A stretch of DNA of 64,000 nucleotides from assembly GCA_023614405.1 (NCBI GenBank), contig CM042685.1, positions 90,882,684 through 90,946,683 of the forward strand, read 5' to 3'. Position numbers and translations under genes: made by a program. The DNA is from Avena insularis. Lineage: Eukaryota; Streptophyta; Magnoliopsida; Poales; Poaceae. This document shows, one piece after another, positions 24,331 through 35,080 of this stretch. How positions within the stretch are numbered: the stretch's first letter is position 1; every line of letters begins with the position of its first letter. The notes beneath the pieces were generated by a model. It searched no databases. It was not told the origin of the DNA and was given only the letters and a program-made list of their open reading frames with translations.

Positions 24331-24335
24331 TCTCA

Positions 24336-24760
24336 AGGGAACTACCACTTGAACCTGTTTTGCTGGTCGAATATACCTTTCTCCTGCTTCTAGTTTCTTT
24401 GAAAAATACTGGATGATTTCAGCATCATAAATATTGAAGATTATTTTTCCTTCAGCACAATCAACTGACGCTCATGCAGTGCTACGAAAAGGTCTTCCAA
24501 GTATTATAGATAATTTTTCATCATCTGGCATTTCAAGAATAATAAAATCTGTGGGAATAACATGCTCATCTATTCTAAGTAGAACATCCTCAATCATACC
24601 AATGGGTTGTTTAGTGGATTTGTCACCCATCTATAAAGTGATAGAAGTAGGGGAATACTCCCCTAATCCTAACCTTTTATAGGCGGAATATAGGATTACA
24701 CTAAATCCTACACCTAATCACACAAGTCATTATGGATATCAGTTTTGCCAATTGAGCATG
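24336..24760 (-). pseudogene. Element A protease region
   Basis: On the minus strand, the frame contains DFIILEMPDDEKLSIILGRP followed by IIFNIYDAE and a proline-poor tail. ILGRPFLSTA-like blocks of this kind mark the end of the retroviral-type protease in Athila/Tat elements. The sequence stops where the LINE begins, and the RT that should follow is not found. Confidence 0.7.
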
Positions 24761-24993
24761 AAATAGTTTGTATTCCGGAATCTCCCATCTTAGACAATAA
24801 CTTCCCATTAGTAGGAGCATTCTTTTTGTGATCTTGATATGGAAGTTTTTGCTCACCTTTCTCATTCTTGTCTTTTAACTTTTGTGGGGGATCAGGCTGT
24901 TTAGTTGCTTTCTTTTGTTGCTGCGTATTGATTTTCTTGTTTTCTACTGCAACAACTTCATCTTCATTCCTTGTCTCTTTTTCTTCTCTTGGA

Positions 24994-25275
24994 TTAACAG
25001 TCTACATCAAAGTCATAGCGGTCATCATATGCATCATTTTTCTCCTCCAAGGTTTGGTCTTGTGTTTCTTGAGCAGTTTCATCTTGAGGATCCACCAGTG
25101 TGTCATCTTCTAGGCTTGCTTTGAGCAAAGCGTTTTCCCTTAGATCTTTTTCAGCTTCATATTCTAGTGGTCCTAATCTCCCTGTAACAACATTAGTAGA
25201 AACGGGAATATTTATATCATCTTGAAGAAAACTTTGATAACCATATGCTATTTGTTCACATTGGGTTTCAATCAT
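24994..25275 (-). pseudogene. Element A gag-protease linker, acidic
   Basis: An open frame of 93 codons, rich in Asp and Glu, located between gag and protease in the right orientation but in a different frame from gag. No domain recognised. It may be the linker of the gag-pol polyprotein. Confidence 0.4.
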
Positions 25276-25472
25276 ACTAAGGTACTTGTGAAATAATTTT
25301 ATTTCTTAGCCAATCTCATCATAATTTTCCGTGAGTTCTGCTAAAATATTCTTATGTATTTGAAATTGCTTATGCAAGTTATTATGAGATTTGGCCTTTC
25401 AATGTTTTAATTCTTGAAAAACTTTCTAGGTTCATCTTCTTCAGTAAAAACTTGTAACAGATCTACTTTGGT

Positions 25473-26420
25473 TTAGTTAACATGTTTAGAAGATATACCT
25501 TTTTCTTTCATCGTTTTGCATACTTCAGGCATAGGATCAGGAGTTATACGAAGTATTCCTTTTTCTCGCTTAGTGCCAAAATCAGGATTATAAAGAGAAT
25601 CATTCTTAGCCCTAGTGGACATCCATTCCAAACATGCTTTAGCAGTTAAAGTATTTATCGATACTCCTGCTAATAAGTCAAGAAACTCTCTGTATTGAGT
25701 ATTAAGACAGTGGTAAAATAAGTGGCAAACAGTGGATTTGGAATAGCCATGATTAGGAGTACTATTGATCATTCCAAAAAATCTATCCCGAGCTTGTGGG
25801 AAGTTTTTTCCCACGTTCTGACTGAAATTGCCTATATTCATTCTAATTTCAGTTACCTTTTTGAAAAGATTAAATCTGTTTATGAATTTAACAATACAGT
25901 TTTCCCAGCATTTAATGTAATGACGAGGGAGAGAATATAACCAGTCTAGAGACTTACATTTAAGAGACCAACGAAATAATTTTAGACGGGAGAAATATCT
26001 AGGCAAACCTTTTGGTCCAATTGACATTATCACATTATCGAACTCTGTAAGATGTATTCCTGGGTCTTCATCTTCCCTTCCACTAAAAGCTTTTTCCTGC
26101 AAAATTTTAGTAATCTCACCATCAAATCGATATATCTAACTCTAGGATTAGGACATTCTATTGGATGTTGAAGAAAAGAAGAATTTGGAGCACTATATTC
26201 TATGATAGTTGGGAGTTGTCCTAGGAATGGACATGATTTCCATGAAATCACTCAGGTTTTCAACTTTAACCTTATTCGATCTTAATTTTTTTTTAATAAT
26301 TTCATCGCGCATTTGAACAGGCACGCACTCAAAATAATCTGGTAGATAGGTCCTACTAGAGCGTGTATACCTTTGTCTCCTAGGGAGACCATTTTGTAGT
26401 AGTATCACCTGAAATGTCAA
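25473..26420 (-). pseudogene. Element A gag
   Basis: Retrotrans_gag domain. Recognisable blocks are FSGREDEDPGIHLTEFDNV, DWLYSLPRHYIKCWENCIVK, FINRFNLFKKVTEIR and HGYSKSTVCHLFYHCL. The upper part (26030-26420) is split between two frames, and a 209-codon open frame covers 25473-26102. This would be the capsid protein. It lies about 20 bases downstream (minus strand) of the PBS, as expected for the first gene of the element. Confidence 0.82.
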
Positions 26421-26444
26421 GAGACAAACACTTAGCGCTTAGCT

Positions 26445-26462
26445 CCTCGACAACGGCGCTAG
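26445..26462 (-). other. Primer binding site of element A
   Basis: On the minus strand, CTAGCGCCGTTGTCGAGG, a variant of the TGGCGCCGTTGCC type also used by B and F. It is nine bases from the LTR end. Confidence 0.75.
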
Positions 26463-27230
26463 AAAATATCTTGATTACTGCAATTGCACAGATCATTTGT
26501 AGATAGTTTCAAAGTGAAGATATCGATCCCAGAGGGAGCCCAAAGGTAAGTGTTTATGAATGAAGTCTCTGTCACACTCAAAGTTGTCACAGGTCTTTGA
26601 GTGAATTGACTGCAAGTGCTAAAATGAGAATAAGATTTGGATTAATTTGAATGTATTTAATTAAAACTAAAATGTAAACTTTAGAAATAAAAAGTATAAA
26701 AGTAAAGAACGATTGATTGTTTATTGTTTTCTACAGATGACAAAGTAGGCGCAGGGAGATACAGTTCATGGTGATAGTGACTGTGCCAGGTGGATGAGTG
26801 ATAAGTGTAACAATTATAATCTTATAAGTATGTGTGTAGGCGAGTAACCCATAATTAGCCGGAACTCCTCTTGGTAGATTTCATCCCAACTTAAATAATC
26901 CTACTAGTCTATTACCAAAACCATGATAATTCACTAGGCGATTAAGATCCTTCGGGTTTCTTAGCAACTAAGCTCCTTGGATCGGACTAATGCAATACGC
27001 ATAGTGGTTCCTCGTGCTCCTGAAGTTTAACTAGTTTTCCATTGATATCCCCGTGTCACTCGGGGGTCGCCGGTGTGCTAGCAAACAAGATCTTATCTAT
27101 ATAGAACAAAGTATCATGTTGTTTGGGCCTTTAATTGGACAACAAACATTAAGCATCCCACAGATAGTCAAGCACACATAATATAGTAATTAAAATCAAT
27201 CACAAACTAATGGAAAATATATAGGCCCAT

Positions 27231-27235
27231 CACAT
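27231..27235 (+). other. Empty site matching the insertion point of element B
   Basis: A single CACAT between CCCAT and CTCACC. It matches the left and right flanks of element B at 1142-1146 and 17836-17840. Confidence 0.85.
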
Positions 27236-27636
27236 CTCACCAATCCCTTACATCTCCCACGCCCAAAGGAACATACTCACACATGAGAGAAGAAAGCATC
27301 ATCGATATAATTAAATAATAGGAGTTATTCTTGATATTACCATGCAGATCCACAATAAGAATATAAAATCAATCCAACACAATTCATGATAGGAAGAAAC
27401 AATCTCAAACCCTAATCTTTCAAGGAGAATATCTCTCTCTCTCAAGTACAAGTAATGGCTACGGGGGTGTGGTGGCTAGGAGGTTGAAAATCGTGGAAAG
27501 AGATGAAGAACGTCTTCCCCTTTCTTCTCCAGATCTCTTCTTTCTCCCTTTTGGATGGAACGGCGTCTGCTGTGTTCTGTTTTTGCTCTCGACCTCTTCA
27601 TGAAAGTTGTCCCTTTTGACAATACAAAGGCGATGG

Positions 27637-27675
27637 CAACTATACGGCTGGAGAAAAGATTCCCACCGTATAGTT
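27637..27675. repeat. Fold-back module in the 5' LTR of A
   Basis: AACTATACGGCTGG (27637-27650) faces ACCGTATAGTT (27665-27675). Same module as at 18242-18300. Confidence 0.75.
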
Positions 27676-27919
27676 GCTCATTAAACCCACTAGTTTCCCT
27701 CCTCGATTGCTTCCAAAAATAGACTTGCTTATTTTCGCCTAAATATTGTATTTTTACTGTTATAATCCTCTGTTGATGTCCAGAACCTAAAACACACATT
27801 AAAAAACAAGTTTTATTTGCTACGGAAGTATTAGCGTTAGGTAAAGCTAGAAAACCATCAAATCTAGACGAAAACCATCAAGAAAAACCATTAAAAATGT
27901 ATCGAATCTCATAGCTATA

Positions 27920-27969
27920 ATGTTCCTCTCCCAGGATTGAGAAAGTCGTCCCATGTTCCTCTCCCAGGA
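27920..27969 (+). repeat. Short direct repeat, two copies
   Basis: ATGTTCCTCTCCCAGGA occurs at 27920-27936 and 27953-27969, a period of 33 bp. It abuts the end of element A. Confidence 0.8.
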
Positions 27970-28004
27970 CCGATAAAATCACCCAGTATCGAATCACAAA
28001 GATT

Positions 28005-28250
28005 TTTTTGAACAGAAGATCTAATATATTAATATCAAAAACAAAGTACATTATAGCTCATACAACATATACTCTGAATATCAAAATTTGAGGGAGGGGA
28101 AGGGCAAGCAGAGGAAAAGATGGTGTTTGTTGCTGCATAGGGCACCAACTCGATGCCTAAAAAGGAGCTTGGGAAGACTCAAAAGCAAGAAACACATAGC
28201 CACACATATATACTACTAATATACATAATAGTTTCCAGTTATAGATCTGC
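28005..28250 (-). mobile_element. Possible LINE 3' tail
   Basis: A run of T followed by GAACAGAAGATCTAATATAT and ATTAATATC resembles the terminal sequence of grass LINEs on the minus strand. There is no coding support, so this is a weak call. Confidence 0.3.
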
Positions 28251-28489
28251 TAACAAACGCTTAAAAATCATAAGGTAGCTCCATATTACAGTACTACGAC
28301 ATTAGCGGACCAATCATGGGATAGCTCTACATATATTTAGAGACATCTCAGGTGCACCCTAAGAGTTTTGCAGTTGGGCTAGTGGTCATGAGACTGCACA
28401 TACGTCACCAAAAGTACACCCATTATGATCAGCACCCTGCATGAACTCAATCCAGAAGTAGTCTACCCAATCCATAGCCTCAGGGTGCA

Positions 28490-28949
28490 GGCTCATCAAC
28501 GAACATGTCATCATCATTATCATCAAAGTCCTCTTCGGTTGCCTGCTTCTGCAATTAGTAGATTAATAGATATATTTAAATAGAAACATCAAAGACACAC
28601 AACCTAAAAATTTACCCTTCTATAGATACTCAGGAGCTGCCTCTGTTAGTTGATCTAGATGATCAACGTCTACTTCCCCTACTTGATTTGGATGATAAAG
28701 ATGTTCTTCCCCTGGTTCATATACTTGACCATAAAATAACCATCTAGCATATGTTCTTAGCATCCCAAACATATAAATATGGTATTTCACTATACTGAGA
28801 GGCACCACCCTCCGATTCAGACACAATCGGCAGGGGCACTGTACTTCTGAGTTGTCACAATGAGCTCTAACAAACTCAATAAATCGTACAACACCAAAGA
28901 TATGTTTAGGGCTTCCTAATGGAGCAACCTGCATCCCAAATATCTCCAT
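28490..28949 (-). CDS. CACTA-type transposase-associated domain protein, partial
   Basis: A 109-codon frame at 28620-28949 contains FIEFVRAHCDN, then CPCRLCLNRR and a downstream VKYHIYMFG with a Tyr/Trp pair. This pattern (Cys-Pro-Cys-x2-Cys-x-Asn, then a His and W) is the Transpos_assoc domain found at the N-terminus of plant CACTA (En/Spm) transposases. The ATG at 28949 is preceded by AATAG, so it may follow a splice acceptor. A stop occurs at 28620-28622, just before a possible splice donor (GTAAAT, about 28611-28615). After a potential 66-bp intron, an acidic stretch with a run of Asp (28490-28549) follows. No catalytic transposase domain is present in the window. It may be a fragment or a small stand-alone gene of this family. 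Confidence 0.6.
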
Positions 28950-29618
28950 CTATTGAATTATGACATACAAGATTGGATCTTAATTAGTAAAAGAAAAGCA
29001 GGAAATATAGATGGAGTATAAAAACTACATATACCCATGTATGTTAGCAAACATATTGACAGCAAAAATCGGCGAAGGTACTTAAGAACATAGATCAAGC
29101 CTAGAATCAACTATGACTATGCAGACTAAGGACAAATTAAACTACATATTTGAGGCAGCAGATCGGATGAAATGGAAATAAATTGCCAACCAGATCGAGC
29201 TAGAGATAAAAGGACTACCATGGGATCCACGTGACCACCGGTGTGTCTCAAGAACACCGACATGTAGGGAAAGCTTCTTTGGGTGGATGGTGGTGAGATA
29301 AGGAGCGGAGGTGAGCACGTCTATTTTGTGGGCAAGGGGGTGAGGGTCTAGGTGGCGGAGGGTGGATGTTAACAAAACGTGAAGGGGTCGGAGGGATATC
29401 TTTGAAAATTCTGACCAACCCTGCTTTGGGCACACCCATATACGTGCCCCCCTATCTGTGACCATAGATCAAAATTGACCCATTTTGGCTAAACCGAGAT
29501 GAACCAGTTAAAGTGGCGAAATCAGCACGGAAAATAGAAAATTCATGAAACTCGTGAATTGTCTATTAAATATGTGTATTAATTTGTGTGAAATTATGGA
29601 AGGTGGCATTTTGAGCCA
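28950..29618. other. Spacer between CACTA-type frame and macro-repeats
   Basis: A minus-strand open frame at 29142-29465 has no recognisable content. The part from about 29460 to 29600 resembles the segment at 30630-30760 and 33430-33560 (CTAAACC(A/G)AGATAAAC and neighbours), so the repeat structure begins before 29619. Confidence 0.45.
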
Positions 29619-32362
29619 TATCTTATCTTATCATAGCACTTTGAATATTGACCGTTGGATCAAGACTTGTGAATCACAACAATGCCAGTCGTTAGATATT
29701 ATATTCCATTCTATTAGCATCTAATTCTAGAGGATACTATTGATATCGTCTTAAGCACAGTAAACTCAATGCACAACAATGTTGTTACATGGAAAAGATT
29801 AAAAAAATCAAATTTGCATTTCCCTTTGTAAGAAAAGCTTGATTGGCCTATATGCATCCAATGTACGGCGTATAAAACTTGGACATGGTATCAGCAACTA
29901 TGGGTGTGAAAGTAAAAAAAGAAAATATAGTTGTGACCTTGGTCATCTTGTTTGAAACGAAGATGTCTATCAACTCACTAAATTATCGAAAGCATACATG
30001 CGTCTGGTCCTATTTGACGGGGACATCATCCCCAAGTGGGAGTGGGAGTAGCGTACCTTAGAAGCTTCAGCTTCAGAATTTCGAGAGAGCGCCAAAATAT
30101 CATGCCCATCCATTCAAACACCTCACCCATTCATTCAAACATCAATCCCAAAAATCAATTTATTGCACAAATTTATCCTAAAAGCATGAAAGGGCGTACA
30201 CATTTAAAGGTTATACTTTGTATGTAAAAAGGGGGCAGTGGAATTTTGAGCCATCATCTTTGTAGTTGCTTCACAATAAAAATATGTTAGAAGCTTAGAC
30301 CTCAACATTTGGGTTCGGCGCCCAAACATCGCACAGATCCATTCAAACATACTTTGCCTTTTTTTAGAATGCAAAATTAATCTTCTATACCTGCTCCGGA
30401 AAAAAGAACCCGGGGCACACTGCAATAATAGAGGGATATAGGTGGTAATTTTCCGTTCTCCCACCGGCATCACCCCATCGACGTGGTTACCTGCCCTTCT
30501 TCCATAGGTACATTTACCTGCCCGCCCACTCCGGCCTTGACTTTGTGGACCCACAGTGCAAGTGACCCACATGTCGGTGACCCAAAATTATGGGAAGTAG
30601 AGATTCCCATCATTTGCAGTTCAAAATTCGAACATTTTTTCGCTAAACCAAGATAAACTCGTTAAACTCAGCGAAACTAGCTCGGAAACATGAAAAATTT
30701 ATGAAACTTGGGAATTATTCGTCAAATAATTCATACTTTGTGATAAAATTGGTGCGGTGAGACTTTGAACCAAATATACTCTTTGAACCATAAAATTGGC
30801 ACGGTGATAAATTGGTAACGCCATTGTATTCCACTAATATAACTATAAAGTTTGAACATTATTGAAAATTCCCAAAACACAAAACCCCCAAACCCTCAAA
30901 CCCTAAACACTAATAACCCCCTAAACCCTGACCAAGTAGGTATCATGCACTTGTAGATCAAATTTGAGATACTTCCATTGAATTGGGCAACACCATTCGA
31001 TTCGACGAATATATGCATAAAGCGTGAACATTATTGAAAATTCCCTAAACCCTAAACAACCCCTAAAACCTAAACCCCTAAATAATAAACCCTAAACCTG
31101 GAACCCCTCAACCCATAATTAAACCCTAACCGAGTAGGTCTCTTGTACTTATAGATCAAAATTTGAGATACTTCTATTAAATTGCGGTAACGCCATTCTG
31201 TTCCACAAAAATAAGCATAAGGCTTGAACATTATTAAACCCCTAAATGACTCTGACCAAGGAGGTATATCATGCACTTATAGATCAACATTTGAGATATA
31301 CTTTCATTAAATTACGCTAACGCCATTCTATTCCACGAATCTAAGCATAAAGCATGAACATTATTGAAAATTCCCTAAAACCTAAACCTTATACCCTATA
31401 GCCCTACACCCCTAAACGACACCGACCAAGCAAGTATATATCATCCACTTAATTATAGATCAACATTTGAGATATACTTTCATTAAATTATGCTAAATCC
31501 ACATTCCATTCTACGAATCTAAGCATAAAGCTTGAACATTATTGAAAATGCCATAAAACCTAAACCTTAAACCCCTAAACCAAAAATGCTTTGACCCTAA
31601 ACCCTGACCAAGAAGGTATCATGTACTTATAGATTAAAATTTGAGATACTTTCGTTAAGTTGCGCTAAAGCCTTTCTATTTCACGATTATATATAGGCAT
31701 ATAGCTTGAACATTGTTGAAAAATCACTAAACCCTAACCCCCTAAAACCTAAACCCTAAGCCCTATAACCCTAAACCCTAAAAATCCTAAACCCTCAACC
31801 CCTAACCCTGATTAGGAAGGTATCATGCACTTATAGATCAAAACTTAAGGTACTTTCATTGTTAAATTGTTGGTAAGTCATTCTATTCCAAGTATATAAA
31901 CATAAATCTTGAACTTTATTGAAAATTCTCGAAACCCTAGACCCCTAATTCCCTAAAACCTTGATAAATCTAAAACCTGATACACAAAACCCCTAAAACC
32001 TAAACCCGAAACACTAAACCCCTAAACCCATGACCAAGTAGCTATCATATGCACATTTATAGATCAAATTTTTAGATACACTTATTAATTTTGGTAATGC
32101 CATTCTATTAGACGAACATAAGCTTAAACCTTGAACATTATTGAAAATTCCCTAAACCTTGAACCCTAAACAACCCCTCAAACTTAAAGCCTCAACCCAC
32201 ATACACCCTAACCAAGCAGGTATCATGCAATTATAGATCCAAATTTGAGATAATTTCATTAAATTGCGGTAGCGTATTCTATTCACATATATAAGCATAA
32301 AGCTTGAACATTATTGAAACTTCCCTAAACCCTAAACTCCTAAAACCTAAACCATAATCCCC
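29619..32362. repeat. Macro-repeat copy 1 (2744 bp)
   Basis: Begins TATCTTATCTTATCAT and runs to the next occurrence of the same start. It contains a unique-looking front part (29619-30880) and a telomere-like array (30880-32360). A frame in the front part reads CVWSYLTGTSSPSGSGS and has a counterpart in copy 2; no function recognised. Confidence 0.75.
30880..32360 (+). repeat. Telomere-like satellite array, copy 1
   Basis: Eight units recognised by AGGTATCATGCACTTATAGA-type anchors at about 30938, 31137, 31262, 31434, 31613, 31817, 32041 and 32219. Unit spacing varies from about 120 to 220 bp. Between anchors lie TTGAACATTATTGAAAATTC and strings of CCCTAAA, CCTAAAACC and AACCCCTAAA. CCCTAAA is the C-strand motif of the plant telomere, here degenerate and interstitial. 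Confidence 0.8.
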
Positions 32363-34462
32363 TATCTTATCTTATCATACCACTATATAGTGTACGAATA
32401 ACTTTGAATATTGATCGTTTGATCAAGACTCGCGAATCCCAACATTGCTAGTCGTCAGATCTTCTTTTCCATTCTATTAGCATCTAAGGTTAGAAGATAC
32501 TATTGATATAGTCTTTAGCATAATAAACGCTATGCACAAATCTCAAAACACACTTCTCCATTGTTCTAGAGTCTTCTCCATCATTTCTCTAGACTATGTT
32601 ACCAAAATTGACATGTTTTAGTAAATTGCCATATTGTCAATATACTGCAAGAATTTAGCGAGTAAGATTGAACGGGTTTATCCATTAAACAAGTTACTTT
32701 ATGTGAGAATTGACATGATGTCATATGAGCCATAATATTTGAGGTAACTTCACAACCAAAAACATTGTTGTTACTTGGAAAAATATAAAAAAATCAAATT
32801 TGGATTTTCTCTTTGTAAGCAAAGCTTGATTGGCCAAGATGCATCAAGTGTACGGATTACAAAACATGGTCACGGTATCAGCTAATATGGTTGTGTAAGT
32901 AGAAAAATAAAATAAGGTTGTGACCTTGGTCATCTTGTTTGAAAGACGGTAGATGTCTATCAACTCATTAAATGCTCGAAATTGTATATGTGTCTGGGTC
33001 TATCTGACGGGGACAACATGCCCAAGTGGTAGTGGGAGTGGCGTACCTTACAAGCTTCAGCTTCAAAATTTTGAGAGAGTGCTGAAATATCCCACACATC
33101 CATTCAAACAGCCCACCCATTCATTCAAACATCTAGCCCCAAACATACTTCACATTTTTTAGAATGCAAAATTCCTCTTCTCCTGCTCCGGAAACAAGAA
33201 CCCGAGGAGCACTACAATAACAGAGGGATATAGGTGGTAATTTTGCATTCTCCCATGTGCATCACCCCGTCGACGTGGTTCCCTTCCCTTCTTGGCTTCT
33301 TCAATAAGTATTTACCTGCCCACCCACCCCGGCCTTATTCTGATTTTGTGGACCCACAGTGCAAGTGACCCGCATGTAAGTGACCCACAATTACGGGAAG
33401 TCGAGATTCCCATAGTTTGCAGTTCAAAATTCAAACATCTTTTCACTAAACCGAGATAAACTCGTAAAACTTGGCGAAACTGGCTCGAAAACTTGAAAAT
33501 TTTATGAAACTTGGGTATCATTCGTCAAATAATTCATAATTGGTGATAAAATTGGTGCGGTGATACTTTGAACCATATATAGTCTTTTAACCATAAAATT
33601 GGTGCGGTGATAAAATTGGTAATACCATTATATTCCACTAATATAACCGTAAAGTTTGTACATTATTGAAAATTCCCGAAACACCAAACCCCTAAAAACT
33701 CAAACCCTAGACACTAATAATCCCCTAAACCCTGACCAAGCAGGTATCATGCACTTGTAGATCAAATTTGAGATACTTCCATTGAATTGTGCAACGCCAT
33801 TCTTTTCGACGAATATATGCATAAAGCTTGAACATTATTGAAAATTCCCTACACCCTAAACAACCCCTAAAACCTAAACCCTCAACCCCTAAATACTAAA
33901 AAGCTAAACCCCTCAACCCATAATTAAACTCTAACCAAGTAGGTATCATGTACTTATAGATCAAAAATTGAGATACTTTCATTAAATTGCGGTAACGCCA
34001 TTCTGTTCCACAAATATAAGAATAAATCTTGAACATTATTAAAAATTCCCTAAACCCTAAACAACCCCTAAAACCTAAACCCTCAACCCATAAATACTAA
34101 AACCCTAAATCCTAAACCCGCAACCCATAATTCAACCCTAACCGAGTAGGTATCATGTACATATAGATCAAAAAATAAGATACTTCTATTAAATTGTCGT
34201 AATGCCATTCTGTTCCAAAAATATAAGCATAAAGCTTGAATATTATTGAAAATTCCCTAAACCTTCAACCCTAAACAACCCCTCAAACTTAAACCCTCAA
34301 CCCACATACAACCTAACCAAGAAGGTATCATGCAATTATAGATCCAAATTTGAGATAATTTCATTAAATTGCGGTAGCGCTATTCTATGTGACATATATA
34401 AGCATAAAGCTTGAACATTATTGAAACTTCCCTAAACCCCTAAAACCTAAACCATAATCCCC
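32363..34462. repeat. Macro-repeat copy 2 (2100 bp)
   Basis: Same order as copy 1, with a shorter telomere-like array. The front part (32363-33670) matches 29619-30880, including the frame CVWVYLTGTTCPSGSGS and the segment GACCCACAGTGCAAGTGACC (33350 and 30549). Confidence 0.75.
33670..34460 (+). repeat. Telomere-like satellite array, copy 2
   Basis: Four units with anchors at about 33742, 33942, 34148 and 34322. The last unit closely matches the last unit of copy 1, both ending ACCATAATCCCCTATC. Copies 1 and 2 differ in unit number (eight and four). Confidence 0.8.
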
Positions 34463-34870
34463 TATCTTATCTTATCATACCACTATATAGTGTACGATTA
34501 ACTTTGAATATTGATCGTTCGATCAAGATTCGCGAATCCCAACATTGCTAGTCGTTAGATATTATTTTCTGTTCTATTAGCATCTGATGCTAAAATATAC
34601 TATTAATATAGTCTTTAGCATAATAAACGCTATGAACAAATCTCAAAACACACTTCTCCATAGTTCTAGAGTCTTCTCCATCATTTCTCTAGACTATGTT
34701 ACCAAAATTGACATGTTTTTAGTAAATTGCCATATTGTTAATATACAACAAGAATTTAGCGAGTAAGATTGAATGGGTTTATCCATTAAACAGGTTACTT
34801 TATGTGACAATTGACATGATGTCATATTTAGCCATAATCTTCGAAGTTCCTTCACAACCAAAAACAATGT
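34463..34870. repeat. Macro-repeat copy 3, truncated by element D
   Basis: Matches the first 408 bp of copy 2. Similarity ends at TGTTAC (34871), where the LTR of element D starts. Confidence 0.75.
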
Positions 34871-35080
34871 TGTTACGTGCATGGTTAAGCTTGCTAAGAT
34901 GGCTTGCATGGTTAAGAAACTTGTAAGTTGTAGCTTGCCTTGTGCGGAGCTGTGGTTGAAGTTATCCTCGACTTCTTCCTTGTAGTATTCTTCTTCCTCC
35001 TCGTATCCTTGTTCGGTACTAGCGTCTATAAATAAATATGAGGTACACAATCACCAAACAATTCTTAACTACTCTAGTTA
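34871..35080 (-). repeat. Element D 3' LTR, distal part
   Basis: Starts TGTTACGTGC after AACAATGT of the macro-repeat. It ends at the AGTTA target duplication of E, and the continuation is at 47026. The start is an inference, since the second LTR of D is not available for comparison. Confidence 0.55.
35076..35080 (+). repeat. Target-site duplication, left copy, of element E
   Basis: AGTTA before the TGTCACATCC start of the LTR. It is identical to 47021-47025. Confidence 0.92.

Larger units (their letters stand above)
22183..24335 (-). mobile_element. 5'-truncated L1-type LINE inside element A
   Basis: On the minus strand the order is RT core, RT C-terminal part, zinc-binding domain, 3' untranslated region and a short poly(A) seen as TTTTTTT at about 22183 followed by GATAAGG, a 3' end common in grass LINEs. 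The 5' end, including the endonuclease and the first RT blocks, is missing, as is typical of incomplete reverse transcription. The right boundary is where protease sequence of A stops (about 24335). No target duplication was found. Confidence 0.8.
529..27919 (-). mobile_element. Element A: Athila-like Gypsy retrotransposon, pol-deleted, with nested insertions
   Basis: Read on the minus strand the order is 5' LTR (26472-27919), PBS (26445-26462), gag (25473-26420), protease (24336-24760), LINE insertion (22183-24335), extra ATHILA-type frame (19868-21241), polypurine tract (18539-18552) and 3' LTR (18538-17841 plus 1146-529). Reverse transcriptase, RNase H and integrase are absent. The 3' LTR is interrupted by element B. 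The two LTRs match along their length, except that the 3' copy lacks about 130 bp present at about 26930-27100. The five bases outside the ends (524-528 and 27920-27924) do not match, so no target duplication is left. Athila clade membership is inferred from the ATHILA-type frame and the protease, not from RT. Confidence 0.75.
26472..27919 (-). repeat. Element A 5' LTR, uninterrupted
   Basis: Starts TGATTACTGC on the plus strand and ends near CATAGCTATA. It is the undisturbed partner of 529-1146 plus 17841-18538 and therefore gives the empty site of element B at 27231-27235. It carries about 130 bp (about 26930-27100) lost from the other copy and one fold-back module. Confidence 0.82.

Noticed and set aside
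29142..29465. Minus-strand frame of 107 codons upstream of the CACTA-type frame
   Set aside because: No recognisable domain, and a second frame overlaps it on the same strand with equal claim.
30880..32360. CRISPR-like array
   Set aside because: Repeats are long, diverged and of uneven spacing, and the context is a plant genome. The CCCTAAA content explains the regularity.
30880..34460. True chromosome end
   Set aside because: The motif is degenerate, embedded in longer units and flanked on both sides by transposons, so it is interstitial.
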